Positions 33,207-42,143 of a DNA stretch of 45,587 nucleotides are shown here, in pieces; within the stretch, counting starts at the first letter, position 1, and each line of letters begins with the position of its first letter. A program made the translations under genes and the position numbers. The notes beneath the pieces are model-generated. The model did not search any database, was not told the DNA's origin, and saw only the letters and a program-made list of their open reading frames with translations. Source of the stretch: JAFGPS01 sp964570855 (lineage in GTDB: Bacteria > Planctomycetota > Phycisphaerae > Sedimentisphaerales > Anaerobacaceae); NCBI GenBank assembly GCA_964570855.1, contig CAZMZR010000020.1, positions 1-45,587 on the forward strand, given 5' to 3'.

Positions 33207-35192
33207 CTAACTTATCTGTTTTTGAAGAGTCTCTATCCTGCCGTTTTTCTGGACGGTTGCCGTCTGGATACCTAAACGTTCCTCGGCGGCACGAATGATC
33301 GCCTCTAACATATTGGAATAAGACAACCCCGCCAGCTTTGCCATTTTTGCCAGATGGCCGTCCCAGCACCAGCCGGGATTGGGATTGACTTCGAGAAGCT
33401 TGGGATTACCCTTCGAGTCGAGCCTCCAGTCGAATCTGCAGTAGTCTCTGCAATCCAGCCTCTCGAATAATTTCAGACAGCATTCAATCACATATTTCTC
33501 CGTCGCCTCCGGCAGGTTTGCCGGGACGGATTTTATGTTCCAGTAAGGCGAATCCGGAAGCCATTTGGCCTCGTAGCCGCAAACCCTGGGCAGTTCGGGC
33601 GGCAGCGCCGAGTAGTCTTCTTCAATGATCGGCAGAGCCATATAAGGCTCCGGCAGATTTCCGATTATCCCGACCGTGATATCTTTTCCTGTGAGGAACT
33701 CTTCGACGAGGATAGGTTTTTCGTAACCGAATTTTTCTCTTATTTCCACTACCGCGTTGACTAGCTCCTCCATTGTGTATGCCACGCTTCGCTGAGTGAT
33801 TCCGAAGCTGGAGTCTCCGAAATTCGGCTTGACGAGCACGGGCAGACCAAACGACAGGCCGTATATATCATCTTCGGGCTGAATAAAGATTCCTTCGGGG
33901 ACCGGGACCAGCGTCTCTTTCGCTATTCCCCTTATCAGCGACTTGTCGTAACAAAAAGCCAGGCACTGCGGACCGCTGCCGGTATAGGGAAAGCCCAGCA
34001 TCTCCAGCAAGGCGGTGACGTGAAGCTCCTTTGTCGGGTCATTGCAGAAACCTTCGTCGCAGAGGTTAAATACAAAATCCGCTTTCGGTTTGAGGTCCAC
34101 CAAATCTTTGTATAAACTGTCATGATTGGTCAAATAGGTGATATTGTATTTGTTCAGCTCGCGCAGAGCGTCTTTCATCTGGTCGATGGTGTAGAAATCG
34201 TCATCGTCGAAAACACATAATGGTTTGAGGGGGTCCGGCTTCGTCGGGTCGCCCAGGATGACGGCGATATTATTGGTCAGCTCCTTTTTTCTCTTGACGA
34301 CGGCCCAGTCCTTTCTGACCAGGCCGGTAGTGATAATACGCCTTTCCATCATCCCGAGGTCCTGATTACGCTGCGATTCCGCTTTTAACTGCCTGTGGAC
34401 GGTGACTTCGTTGAAACCCACCGACTGCAGTAAATCTTCAAGGGTCTTTCGATTGTACAATCTTTCCGCATAAAACTGGTCCGCGATAACTCCTTTTTTC
34501 ACGTGTGTTACGACTTCTCTGGAAATCAGCCTTTGTTTGTCATGGGAAAGAGACCTCTCACGGCAGACAAAGTAATTCTTGTCTATCCACTCCCAGGACC
34601 TCGGCTGAAATCGCTTTCTGAGATATTCTCCATCGGTGACGTCGATCAGCAGTCTTCCCCACGGCTTGAGAACACGGAAAATCTCCTTAAGGACCCGCAC
34701 ATCGTCATTGGACGATTCGAAATAACCGAAACTGTTTCCCAGGACAAAGACCACATCAAAAGTGTCGGCCTGATAAGGAAGTTTCCTTGCATCCCCCTCC
34801 CTGAACTTGATGCTTAGATTTTCCTTCTTACTCAGAGCTTTGGCCTTTTGAATCAGGTATCGGGAGCGGTCCAGTCCTTCCACATTCCCAAAGCCCCTTC
34901 TGGCCAGCTCGAGTGATGCCCGGCCCTGCCCACAGCATAAATCCAGTATTTTATCCTGGGCAGACAGCTTGAGAATGTCGGCAAATACATCCATTTCTTT
35001 AGCGGTAATCTGAGCATCGTCAATCACGTCTCCGTCCGTCTTGAGGTAGATGGAATTGAAAATATACCGCCACCAGTCCGGCTGGACATGCTCTTCGAGG
35101 TTTGGAACCGGCCCGAGAGATCTCAGGCTGGTCAGTGTGGTCTTACTATGTTCGTGAGATTTTGTATTTGTGAGTTCTGTTTTTATCTTCAT
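33207..35192 (-). CDS. Methyltransferase fused to D-Ala-D-Ala ligase-like ATP-grasp
   Basis: This is a 661-residue fusion. Residues about 35-300 form a class I SAM methyltransferase: motif I KILDLCCGQGRASLEL near 82-97, then FREGDARKLPYQADTFDVVF and LKPWGRLLIDV. From about 308 (NNIAVILGDPTKPDP) follows an ATP-grasp ligase of the D-Ala-D-Ala type: PVLVKPNFGDSSFGI near 455, ILVEEFLTGKDITVG, and the metal-binding CRFDWRLDSKGNPKLLEVNP near 587. This architecture implies methylation and amide-bond formation on one small molecule; the substrate is unknown. It starts 3 bp after the trmD stop with a GGGAGG site inside trmD, so it is translationally coupled. Confidence 0.85.
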   Translation of the reverse strand: MKIKTELTNTKSHEHSKTTLTSLRSLGPVPNLEEHVQPDWWRYIFNSIYLKTDGDVIDDAQITAKEMDVFADILKLSAQDKILDLCCGQGRASLELARRGFGNVEGLDRSRYLIQKAKALSKKENLSIKFREGDARKLPYQADTFDVVFVLGNSFGYFESSNDDVRVLKEIFRVLKPWGRLLIDVTDGEYLRKRFQPRSWEWIDKNYFVCRERSLSHDKQRLISREVVTHVKKGVIADQFYAERLYNRKTLEDLLQSVGFNEVTVHRQLKAESQRNQDLGMMERRIITTGLVRKDWAVVKRKKELTNNIAVILGDPTKPDPLKPLCVFDDDDFYTIDQMKDALRELNKYNITYLTNHDSLYKDLVDLKPKADFVFNLCDEGFCNDPTKELHVTALLEMLGFPYTGSGPQCLAFCYDKSLIRGIAKETLVPVPEGIFIQPEDDIYGLSFGLPVLVKPNFGDSSFGITQRSVAYTMEELVNAVVEIREKFGYEKPILVEEFLTGKDITVGIIGNLPEPYMALPIIEEDYSALPPELPRVCGYEAKWLPDSPYWNIKSVPANLPEATEKYVIECCLKLFERLDCRDYCRFDWRLDSKGNPKLLEVNPNPGWCWDGHLAKMAKLAGLSYSNMLEAIIRAAEERLGIQTATVQKNGRIETLQKQIS

Positions 35193-35195
35193 TGA

Positions 35196-35903
35196 TTATT
35201 TACCTCCCTCACTTTGGTTGGTTGTTTTTAATATATCCGGGCGCCATTTTTTCGTCCGTTCGAGTGCCTGTTGTTTACGCCATTCGGCGATTTTAGTATG
35301 GTCGCCGCTTAAGAGAATCTCCGGGACTTTCATTTCACGAAAGACCTCCGGCCTCGTATATTGTGGATATTCCAAAAGTCCCCGGCTGAAAGAATCGTCC
35401 TTTGCCGAATCTTCATCACCAAGTGCGCCCGGCAGTAACCTCACTACGGCATCTATTATTACCATCGCAGCTAATTCACCGCCGTTGAGAACATAATCAC
35501 CGATGGAGATTTGCTCGGCACCGAGACCGGTTCGAATTCGCTCGTCGAATCCTTCGTATTTTCCGGCGATAAGTATCAGGCGTTTTTCTTTGCTTAGCTC
35601 GTCCGCTTTGGCCTGGTCGAATTTTTGTCCCTGTGGGCTCAGCAGAATAACGCGTGCCTTTTCCGGTGACAATTTGCTGACGTGCTCGAAACAATCGAAA
35701 ACAGGCCCGGGCATCATGACCATTCCCGGTCCGCCGCCGTAGGGCTTGTCATCCACCCTCCTGTAATTATCGGCAGCGAAATCTCTGATATCGGTAAGAC
35801 AAATTCCGATCAGCCCATTATCTTGGGCCCTTTTGAGGATTGAACAGCTCAGGGGCGATTCGAATACCTGTGGAAAAAGCGTAAGAATATCAATCCTCAT
35901 CAT
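35196..35903 (-). CDS. trmD: tRNA (guanine-N1)-methyltransferase
   Basis: This 235-residue SPOUT enzyme methylates G37 of tRNAs. Family blocks are MRIDILTLFPQVFESPLSCS, DDKPYGGGPGMVM, IAGKYEGFDERI and the trefoil-knot SAM-binding loop ISIGDYVLNGGELAAMV. It lies between rpsP and the methyltransferase/ATP-grasp fusion, with no rimM evident in the gap between rpsP and trmD. Two adjacent ATGs are possible. Confidence 0.95.
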   Translation of the reverse strand: MMRIDILTLFPQVFESPLSCSILKRAQDNGLIGICLTDIRDFAADNYRRVDDKPYGGGPGMVMMPGPVFDCFEHVSKLSPEKARVILLSPQGQKFDQAKADELSKEKRLILIAGKYEGFDERIRTGLGAEQISIGDYVLNGGELAAMVIIDAVVRLLPGALGDEDSAKDDSFSRGLLEYPQYTRPEVFREMKVPEILLSGDHTKIAEWRKQQALERTKKWRPDILKTTNQSEGGK

Positions 35904-36023
35904 CTTTTAGATTCTTTCCGGCATGATTGAAGCAATAATTTTGTGCCATTAGTGTAAAGGTTAAGCCCCACGCCGAAAACGCAGGGCTCAATATTTTTTT
36001 ACACCTTATAAGCGAAAGTTTTC

Positions 36024-37039
36024 TCAACTATCGGTTTTCTCTTTTGCTTCAGGCTCTGCTTTTTCCTCAGGTTCTGTTTCAGTTTCTTCTTCAGATTCAG
36101 TTTCAGAATCTGCCTGGGCCTCTGCTTTTTCCTCGGATTTAGTCTCGGCCTCTTCTACTTTTGCTTCAGTATCAGTTTCTGCTTCGGCCTTTTCTTCAGC
36201 TTTTGCTTTTTCTTCGGCCTCTGCCTTGGCTTTTTCCTCAGGTTCTGTTTCAGTTTCTTCTTCGGATTCGGTTTCAGAATCTGCCTGGGCCTCTGCTTTT
36301 TCCTCGGATTTAGTCTCGGCCTCTTCCTCTACTTTTGTATCAGCGTCGGTTTTTGCCTCGGTCTTTTCCTGGGTTTCTGCTTTTTCTTCAGCTTCTGTCT
36401 TTTCCTCGACCTCGGCTTTTTCTTTCTCGACTTTAGTCTTGGTTTCGGCTTCTTCTTTGGCTTTTTTCTCTGCTTCGGCCTTTGCTTTGGCTTCGGCCTC
36501 GGCTTTGGCTTTTTCTTCGACCGCCGAAACTTCTTTTTGGGCGGCTATTNNNNNNNNNNNNNNNNNNNNNNNNNNNNNNNNNNNNNNNNNNNNNNNNNNN
36601 NNNNNNNNNNNNNNNNNNNNNNNNNNNNNNNNNNNNNNNNNNNNNNNNNGGCCTCGGCTTTGGCTTTTTCTTCGACCGCCGAAACTTCTTTTTGGGCGGC
36701 TATTTTTTGAGCTTTATTAAAGAGCCTGCCTTTACTTGAAGAAATAGCCCTGGCCTTTGCTTGGCGTTTAGCTCTTTCTTCGGCATATTTGTGCTGGATA
36801 CCTTGACGAAGAAGGATTTGTGAAACGGTTTCGCTTGGTATCGCTCCTTTATCGAGCCAGTATTTGATGCGCTCGCTGTTAAGTACGATCTGCTTGGCCG
36901 GGTCTTTTTCAATCGGATCGTAATGGCCCAGCTTCTCGAGCATTCTGCCGTCACGAGGCTCGCGGGATTCGATCGCATTGATTCTAAAGAACGGTCGGTG
37001 CCGTCTGCCAATTCGTGTCATTCTGATTTTTACTGCCAT
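36024..37039 (-). CDS. rpsP: 30S ribosomal protein S16 with long acidic tail (gap inside)
   Basis: Residues 1-82 are a normal S16 (VKIRMTRIGRRHRPFFRINA, YDPIEKDP, ERIKYWLDKGAIPSETV). The reading then continues into a low-complexity Glu/Ala/Lys tail to a TGA at 36024-36026. A 100-N gap (36550-36649) interrupts it, but both gap edges are the same 55 bp. If the overlap is merged (155 bases removed), the frame is preserved and gives a 286-residue protein with a tail of about 200 residues. The tail contains a near-identical ~98-bp repeat (36058-36155 and 36229-36326). Acidic S16 tails are unusual; the role is unknown. Confidence 0.85.
36058..36326 (-). repeat. Internal repeat in S16 acidic tail
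   Basis: Two ~98-bp units (36058-36155 and 36229-36326, offset 171 bp, or 57 codons) encode the same peptide block (ETKSEEKAEAQADSETESEE, then ETETEPEE) with about two base differences. The low divergence implies recent duplication or conversion. Confidence 0.8.
36550..36649. other. Assembly gap (100 N) at an unmerged contig overlap
   Basis: Exactly 100 N separate two identical 55-bp sequences (36495-36549 and 36650-36704). Placeholder gaps of 100 N conventionally mean unknown size. Collapsing the duplicate restores a continuous rpsP frame, so the true gap is probably zero, unless a tandem repeat of the tail is missing here. Confidence 0.85.
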
Positions 37040-37092
37040 AATGTTTCCTTTCTTTCATGTATAATCAATTTTCGTGACTTGAACATTTTCCG

Positions 37093-37338
37093 TCACGAAA
37101 CACGTTTGCAATGTAATGCATAACCATTGACGAAAATCGCGAAATTCGCAGCATCGATTCCGGCATCGGCTGAAATTCGCTCTATCTGCTCGTCGGTCAA
37201 ATTCACAGCCTTTTGTTTTTCGGCCGGCGTCATTATTGCAACAGCTTTTTTCAACTGTTCCAGTTCCCCGGCGCTCGGCGAGGCCAGCATCGCCAGTTCA
37301 CTGGCACCTTTGATATCCTTGAATTGTTTTCTTACCAA
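37093..37338 (-). CDS. Small conserved-looking protein between ffh and rpsP
   Basis: I do not recognise this product of at least 81 residues. It is mostly helical (ELAMLASPSAGELEQLKKAV, ALHCKRVS C-terminus) with a KQKAVNLTDEQIERISADAG segment reminiscent of a short HEAT- or UBA-like helix pair. The frame remains open upstream to the ffh stop, encoding NDISIEQYLEKIAIFSDNKY, which fits the same protein. No ATG or GTG occurs there, so the start may be an ATT/ATA near 37398-37410 or the TTG at 37338. It sits exactly where a ribosomal-operon accessory gene would be. Confidence 0.55.
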   Translation of the reverse strand: MVRKQFKDIKGASELAMLASPSAGELEQLKKAVAIMTPAEKQKAVNLTDEQIERISADAGIDAANFAIFVNGYALHCKRVS

Positions 37339-37406
37339 TTCGCCGTATTTATTATCTGAGAATATAGCGATCTTTTCAAGATATTGTTCGATCGAAATGT
37401 CATTAT

Positions 37407-38834
37407 TTATCGTCGTTTTATTTTTCCTCTTCGTCTTACAACTTTTTTCCTTTTTGAGCGTTGCTTGATCTTTTTTCCGCCCGCCATCATCTGGCCCAGA
37501 GCTCCCATATTGAAACCGCCTGAGAGCAGACTCTTGAGTCCGCCGAAGCTTCCGCCGCTGACGGCCTTCATCATGTCCCGGCTGCGTTTGAAAGTCTTGA
37601 CCAGACCGGCAACATCGTTGACTTCGACACCGGCTCCGGTGGCAACCCTTCTTCGTCTGGACAAATCTATCGAATCCGGATCGCTCCTCTCGGCAAGCGT
37701 CATGGAATAGACCATTGCTTCCATTCGCCCTATCTCGGCCCCGTCAAAATCCATGTCTTTGAGCTGCCCCGCCATCCCGGGCATCATCTTGAGCATACTC
37801 TGAATCCCGCCCATTTTTTTAACCGCCTGCATTTGTTTCAGGAAATCATCGAAGCCGAAATTGCCCTTTGCCATTTTCTTCTGCATTTTGGCGGCTTCAT
37901 CGGCCTCGAAATGCTCCTGTGCCTTCTCGACGAGCGTCACTACGTCGCCCATGCCCAGGATTCTTCCGGCCATACGGTCGGGATGAAATTCTTCGATTTT
38001 ATCGAGTTTTTCACCGATACCGATGAATTTAATCGGCTTTCCGGTTACGGCTTTGACGCTGAGCGCCGCCCCGCCGCGAGCATCACCGTCCAGCTTCGTG
38101 AGGATAACACCGTCAAGTTCGAGACGTTCGTTGAATTGCTTTGCCGAATTAACGGCGTCCTGGCCGGTCATCGCATCGCAGACCAGATAAATCTGGTGCG
38201 GATTAACCGCTTTTGCCACATCGGCGATTTCGGTCATCATCTCCTGGTCTATATGCAGCCGGCCCGCGGTATCGAGCACAACCACATCGTAGCCGCCGGC
38301 ATCGGCGTGCTTGAGGGCGTTTTTTGCAACCTTGACGGCGTTTTTACTTTCTTCGCTGTACACATCAATGTTTATCTGCCCGCCCAATACTTTCAATTGC
38401 TCGACGGCGGCCGGTCTTTGCAAATCATCAGCCACTAAAAGCGGTTTCTTGCCCTTTGCAACCAGGTATTTTGCGAGTTTGGCGGCGGTTGTGGTTTTGC
38501 CGCAGCCCTGCAGGCCGGCAAGCATAATTACCGTCGGTCCGGGTGAGACAAAATAGATGCGGGTATCGACCGGCCCCATCAGTTTTGTCAGCTCATCGTT
38601 GACGATTTTTATCAGGACCTGGCCGGGATGGAGACTTTTTATAACCTCGGCCCCGACAGCCGCCTGTGTAACATCCTTACAGAATTGCTTGACGACGTTA
38701 TAGCTGACATCCGCCTCCAAAAGGGCTTTACGAACGTCTCGCATGGCATCCGAGATGTTCGCTTCGGTGATGCGTCCCCGGCCGGATAAAGACCGGAAAA
38801 CTGAGTTAAATTTTTCGGTTAACGATTCAAACAC
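37407..38834 (-). CDS. ffh: Signal recognition particle protein Ffh
   Basis: This 475-residue SRP54-type GTPase targets nascent membrane and secreted proteins. The N domain spans about 1-95; the G domain has P-loop GLQGCGKTTTAAK near 107, DTAGRLHIDQEM and TKLDGDARGG. The C-terminal M domain is methionine-rich and includes SRRRRVATGAGVEVNDVAGL, the SRP RNA-binding region. It ends in a very basic tail (KKIKQRSKRKKVVRRRGK). It heads the ffh-small protein-rpsP-trmD operon. Confidence 0.96.
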   Translation of the reverse strand: MFESLTEKFNSVFRSLSGRGRITEANISDAMRDVRKALLEADVSYNVVKQFCKDVTQAAVGAEVIKSLHPGQVLIKIVNDELTKLMGPVDTRIYFVSPGPTVIMLAGLQGCGKTTTAAKLAKYLVAKGKKPLLVADDLQRPAAVEQLKVLGGQINIDVYSEESKNAVKVAKNALKHADAGGYDVVVLDTAGRLHIDQEMMTEIADVAKAVNPHQIYLVCDAMTGQDAVNSAKQFNERLELDGVILTKLDGDARGGAALSVKAVTGKPIKFIGIGEKLDKIEEFHPDRMAGRILGMGDVVTLVEKAQEHFEADEAAKMQKKMAKGNFGFDDFLKQMQAVKKMGGIQSMLKMMPGMAGQLKDMDFDGAEIGRMEAMVYSMTLAERSDPDSIDLSRRRRVATGAGVEVNDVAGLVKTFKRSRDMMKAVSGGSFGGLKSLLSGGFNMGALGQMMAGGKKIKQRSKRKKVVRRRGKIKRR

Positions 38835-39029
38835 GAAATTTCACTAAATCCTTTTAACAGCTCATAAGTACCCATGGAGTAATTTGATACAATTTATTTC
38901 TGATAAACCACGAATTCTAAAACTTCAGAGGCATTTCTGCAAGCTTAAAATCCATCATAGACTTTTTTCACTACACGCTCCGTTTGTGGATATCTGCCTG
39001 ATGGCATGATTGCCCTGGATATTGAAAAA

Positions 39030-39070
39030 AAGACCCCGGTCTATCCTAAAGAAGGTCAGGCCGGGGTCTT
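39030..39070 (-). terminator. Intrinsic terminator of prepilin-like gene
   Basis: Perfect 10-bp arms AAGACCCCGG and CCGGGGTCTT flank a 21-base loop, and on the minus strand a T-run follows immediately. It lies about 20 bp beyond the stop of the 39092-39871 gene. Confidence 0.8.
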
Positions 39071-39091
39071 AATGCATTCAATAAATCCATT

Positions 39092-39871
39092 CTACCAGAA
39101 GAAACCAGGGGCAGTACCATAGCGAGGCACTGCAACACTATTATCAATTTCCGGATCGAACGGCCTCCACTCGGTATGGTTGTCCATGAAGCCGATATTT
39201 CCGCCGGTGGGTTCTTCACTGCTCTTTAGATGACTTGTTGTGTCGTAAACCTGGTGTTCATTATAGATACCCCCCGAAACTTCAGCGAAATTATACCCAT
39301 ATTTGGTGTTGTTTATACGAGTGCCCATGATCGAATCAATAACCACTTCCCTTAATGAAGATTGTGGTTCCTGGGTTGTTTTTACCCATCTTTTTTGTAC
39401 AGGATCTTTGTCATAACGAACGATATCAGGCCGGCCGTTGGTCGTGGTCTCCAGGATAAAGCAATATCCGGATACAATAAAGCCATTTTCATTCGTGAAC
39501 CTTTGTACTCTGCTGTCCCATGAATCATTGTTGTATTCCCAGAAATAGTCATTGTATTTTTGATGGGTTGCGTTCGACGGACAGTAGAACATTTCCCTGG
39601 TCATGCCGTTTTGGAACATGAAATGCACTGTATTAACAGCAACATCCTGCAGCCAGGATCCGGCAGTGTTGGGTAACGGCAGCTTTGAATCGTGATCGTT
39701 GGCATATAGATTCAAAGCGAGTACTTGCTGCCGAATACGTGCTGAACAGGATTGCCTCCTGGCTTGTTCTTTGACTCTGTTTAAAGCCGGTAGTAAAATG
39801 CCCATTAACAATGCAATAATGGCTATTACAACCAGCAGCTCTATTAATGTAAAACCTCTTCGATTACTCAT
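39092..39871 (-). CDS. Prepilin-type N-terminal protein (type II secretion-like)
   Basis: This 259-residue protein has a type IV prepilin leader MSNRRGFTLIELLVVIAIIA: short basic leader, G-F cleavage site with Glu at position +5, and a long hydrophobic helix. Then follow LMGILLPALNRVKEQARRQS, and NLYANDHDSKLPLP, the usual planctomycete continuation. Near the C-terminus GGNIGFMDNHTEWRPF resembles the H-x9-DG motif region. These proteins are abundant in planctomycetes and are presumed pseudopilins or surface proteins. A strong terminator follows. Confidence 0.85.
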   Translation of the reverse strand: MSNRRGFTLIELLVVIAIIALLMGILLPALNRVKEQARRQSCSARIRQQVLALNLYANDHDSKLPLPNTAGSWLQDVAVNTVHFMFQNGMTREMFYCPSNATHQKYNDYFWEYNNDSWDSRVQRFTNENGFIVSGYCFILETTTNGRPDIVRYDKDPVQKRWVKTTQEPQSSLREVVIDSIMGTRINNTKYGYNFAEVSGGIYNEHQVYDTTSHLKSSEEPTGGNIGFMDNHTEWRPFDPEIDNSVAVPRYGTAPGFFW

Positions 39872-40177
39872 AATCTATACCCCACTATTTTGAGGAAACC
39901 TTATATCTATAAAACCTACACATAACTGGATTCTATACGCTCTTTCGCTAAAAATCAACAAAAAAACTTATTAAAACTGTTTTTTTTTGGAAGTTTGTAT
40001 TTTAGTGCACTGATATGGTTCGAACACAATGGGGGATATTATACGAATACATCTAAAAAAACAGGATTTCGGGCTTTTTTTAAAGATTTTTCCTACTTAG
40101 TTATTGAAAAATATACTCGCAAACAACATACAACGGGATTATACTACAACATTATATTTAATGGATTGGAGGTCAAT
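39872..40177. other. Divergent intergenic region
   Basis: This 306-bp AT-rich stretch lies between the divergent prepilin-like and cadherin-type genes. Promoters for both must lie here. The open frame from 39995 that runs into the cadherin-type gene has no ribosome-binding site and an implausible N-terminus, so I exclude it. Confidence 0.5.
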
Positions 40178-41572
40178 ATGAAAAGGATACTCATTCTCGG
40201 TTCAACCCTTTTAATACTTATCGCTATAGTCCTGATAACAGGGATTATTGTCAACGGGTCAAACGACCGACCGGTAGCCGAAGGTATTAGCATAACAACA
40301 CAGGAAGATACACCCGTCTCGATTATATTGGCCGGAAGCGATTCGGACGGAGACCCGCTCAGTTTTCATGTACTAACAGAACCCTCCCACGGCAGCCTGC
40401 GCGGTACTGAGGCCAAGATGATCTACACGCCCGAAAAGGATTTCAACGGCTCGGATAACTTTACATATAAGGTCAGCGACGGTTCTAAAGAAAGTACTGC
40501 GGCAACCGTCTCGATTGCAGTGGCTGGCATTAATGATCCACCGGTGGCTGATGACGACTATGCTAAAACTCGTGAAGATACGCCGGTTGTAATGATCGAT
40601 GTGCTGGCGAATGACACGGATGTGGATGGTGATCGGTTAATCGTGCTCGGCGTTATGCAGGGCAAAAACGGCTCGGTCACAATCAGTACGAATAATATGC
40701 TGACATATACGGCGGAAGAAAATTTCTGCGGCATCGATTCATTCGAATATACAATCAGCGACGGCAAAGGCGGAACCGACACCGCCACAGTCGAGCTGAC
40801 GGTCGCAGCGGTTAACGATTCACCGGTTATCACCTCGAAACCCGTAACTACCACCAGGGTCTGGGCATCGTATCGTTATGATGTTAACGCCAAAGACCCG
40901 GATTCCGGTGATACGCTCGTTTACAGTCTAACCGAAAAACCTGAAGGTATGACCATAGATCCAAATACGGGCTTAATTGAATGGAGACCAAACAATAATC
41001 AACAGGGCGATTATGACATTTCAGTCAAAGTCACCGATGCCAACCAGATGCCGTCTTCCGATGTTCAATCATTTACCATTACCGTGGCCTCGCTTAGTTC
41101 GCCACTGATTACGCCGTTGACTGTCGAGGATGGTTACAATCTCAAAACAAATAAAAAACTGTCGGAAGAAAACAAAGTGGATATTGTCCTGTCCAGTGAC
41201 GGCAAATGTGTTGAGATAGAAGCCAACTCTTATATGTTCTTTGATTTTTCAGATGCGTCAATACCCGAAGGAGGTAAAATAGTATCTGTCACTGTTTTCG
41301 TAGAGCACTTCGAGGACGAACAGTTCCCTTTCGGAAAACTGAAATGGAGTATCGGTACGGACTGGCCGGATAATCCGATCGCCTGGTCGTCAATCAATGC
41401 TTCAGTGCGGGATGGGCAGCGGAATAAAGCAACCGACTCATGGGATATTACGAGTATAGTAAATACGCCTGAGAAGGTGGACTCACTGCAGTTTCAGATT
41501 GAAAATAACAGTAATATTGCCGTCAGAAAAACCATGTTGGATTACATTTATATAACAGTTCGATGGTATTGA
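40178..41572 (+). CDS. Exported cadherin/VCBS-type Ig-like repeat protein
   Basis: This 464-residue protein starts at the ATG preceded by TGGAGGTCAAT. Residues 1-26 are a signal peptide or anchor. Two tandem cadherin-like/Ig (VCBS-type) domains follow, each marked by EDTPV and VNDPP/INDPP boundaries: residues about 30-120 and 125-225, the latter with the typical DVLANDTDVDGD. A third Ig-like domain (about 228-315) contains NPNTGLIEWRP-type wording, and the last ~140 residues are an unrecognised beta domain (FFDFSDASIPEGGKI). It is probably an adhesin or surface protein. A terminator lies about 200 bp downstream. Confidence 0.8.
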   Translation: MKRILILGSTLLILIAIVLITGIIVNGSNDRPVAEGISITTQEDTPVSIILAGSDSDGDPLSFHVLTEPSHGSLRGTEAKMIYTPEKDFNGSDNFTYKVSDGSKESTAATVSIAVAGINDPPVADDDYAKTREDTPVVMIDVLANDTDVDGDRLIVLGVMQGKNGSVTISTNNMLTYTAEENFCGIDSFEYTISDGKGGTDTATVELTVAAVNDSPVITSKPVTTTRVWASYRYDVNAKDPDSGDTLVYSLTEKPEGMTIDPNTGLIEWRPNNNQQGDYDISVKVTDANQMPSSDVQSFTITVASLSSPLITPLTVEDGYNLKTNKKLSEENKVDIVLSSDGKCVEIEANSYMFFDFSDASIPEGGKIVSVTVFVEHFEDEQFPFGKLKWSIGTDWPDNPIAWSSINASVRDGQRNKATDSWDITSIVNTPEKVDSLQFQIENNSNIAVRKTMLDYIYITVRWY

Positions 41573-41778
41573 TATATAAAGGGATTTAACACTAAAAAAG
41601 AATTTGGCATTCTGTGAAATATCGGTTATATTTTAATTAGAACAATCGTTGAAGAGGGGAATCAAGGGGGGCGAAAAAATCTGGATACTTAAGCTGGTAT
41701 AATTCTGTATTCAGAGTATTTTGGATGAAAAAAAAGCCGAGATTCGGCCGACATCATAATACTCCTTTCTTCTAATGG

Positions 41779-41814
41779 GGGGCTGGTCATGGCCTGGTCA
41801 GCCCCGTTTTTTTT
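41779..41814 (+). terminator. Intrinsic terminator
   Basis: GGGGCTG and CAGCCCC arms with an intervening loop are followed by G and eight T on the plus strand. It is about 205 bp downstream of the cadherin-type gene and probably terminates its transcript. Confidence 0.75.
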
Positions 41815-42114
41815 ATTTCCCGGCCACTTCCGACGCATCTGCATTCCAATCTCGAATCATCTGTTTATAATGCTGTAAAAATCCTCCTTGGATTTATTCT
41901 GTTCGCAGGAATACAATCAAAAAGTCGTTGATATTCTTCTTTTACTTTGCACATGAAACTTTTTGGGATGTGCGTCTTTATTATAGTGCGGAAAATTCAT
42001 CTCTTTTTTTCACTTCAATTCATGCTTAAGTCCTAAAACTATTTCGTTTTTAGTTAATCAGTAAGATATACCGGGTGACTTCAAATTATTCTCGAATGTT
42101 GTCGTCAAAAACCC

Positions 42115-42143
42115 TTGACTTTTATTCTTCATTCGGGTAAACT
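42115..42143 (+). promoter_or_regulatory. Predicted sigma-70 promoter of PEP-CTERM gene 1
   Basis: TTGACT (42115-42120), a 17-base spacer and TAAACT (42138-42143) form a plausible promoter, implying a long 5' leader. Confidence 0.45.

Noticed and set aside
35945..35995. Hairpin with T-run between rpsP and trmD as terminator
   Set aside because: The T-run is on the plus strand, opposite the genes, and the stem is broken; it would not end the rpsP transcript.
36226..36720. Plus-strand Ser/Ala-rich open frame across the N gap
   Set aside because: It is the antisense shadow of the Glu/Ala/Lys-rich S16 tail; GAA/GCN codons read backwards give Ser/Ala-rich frames.
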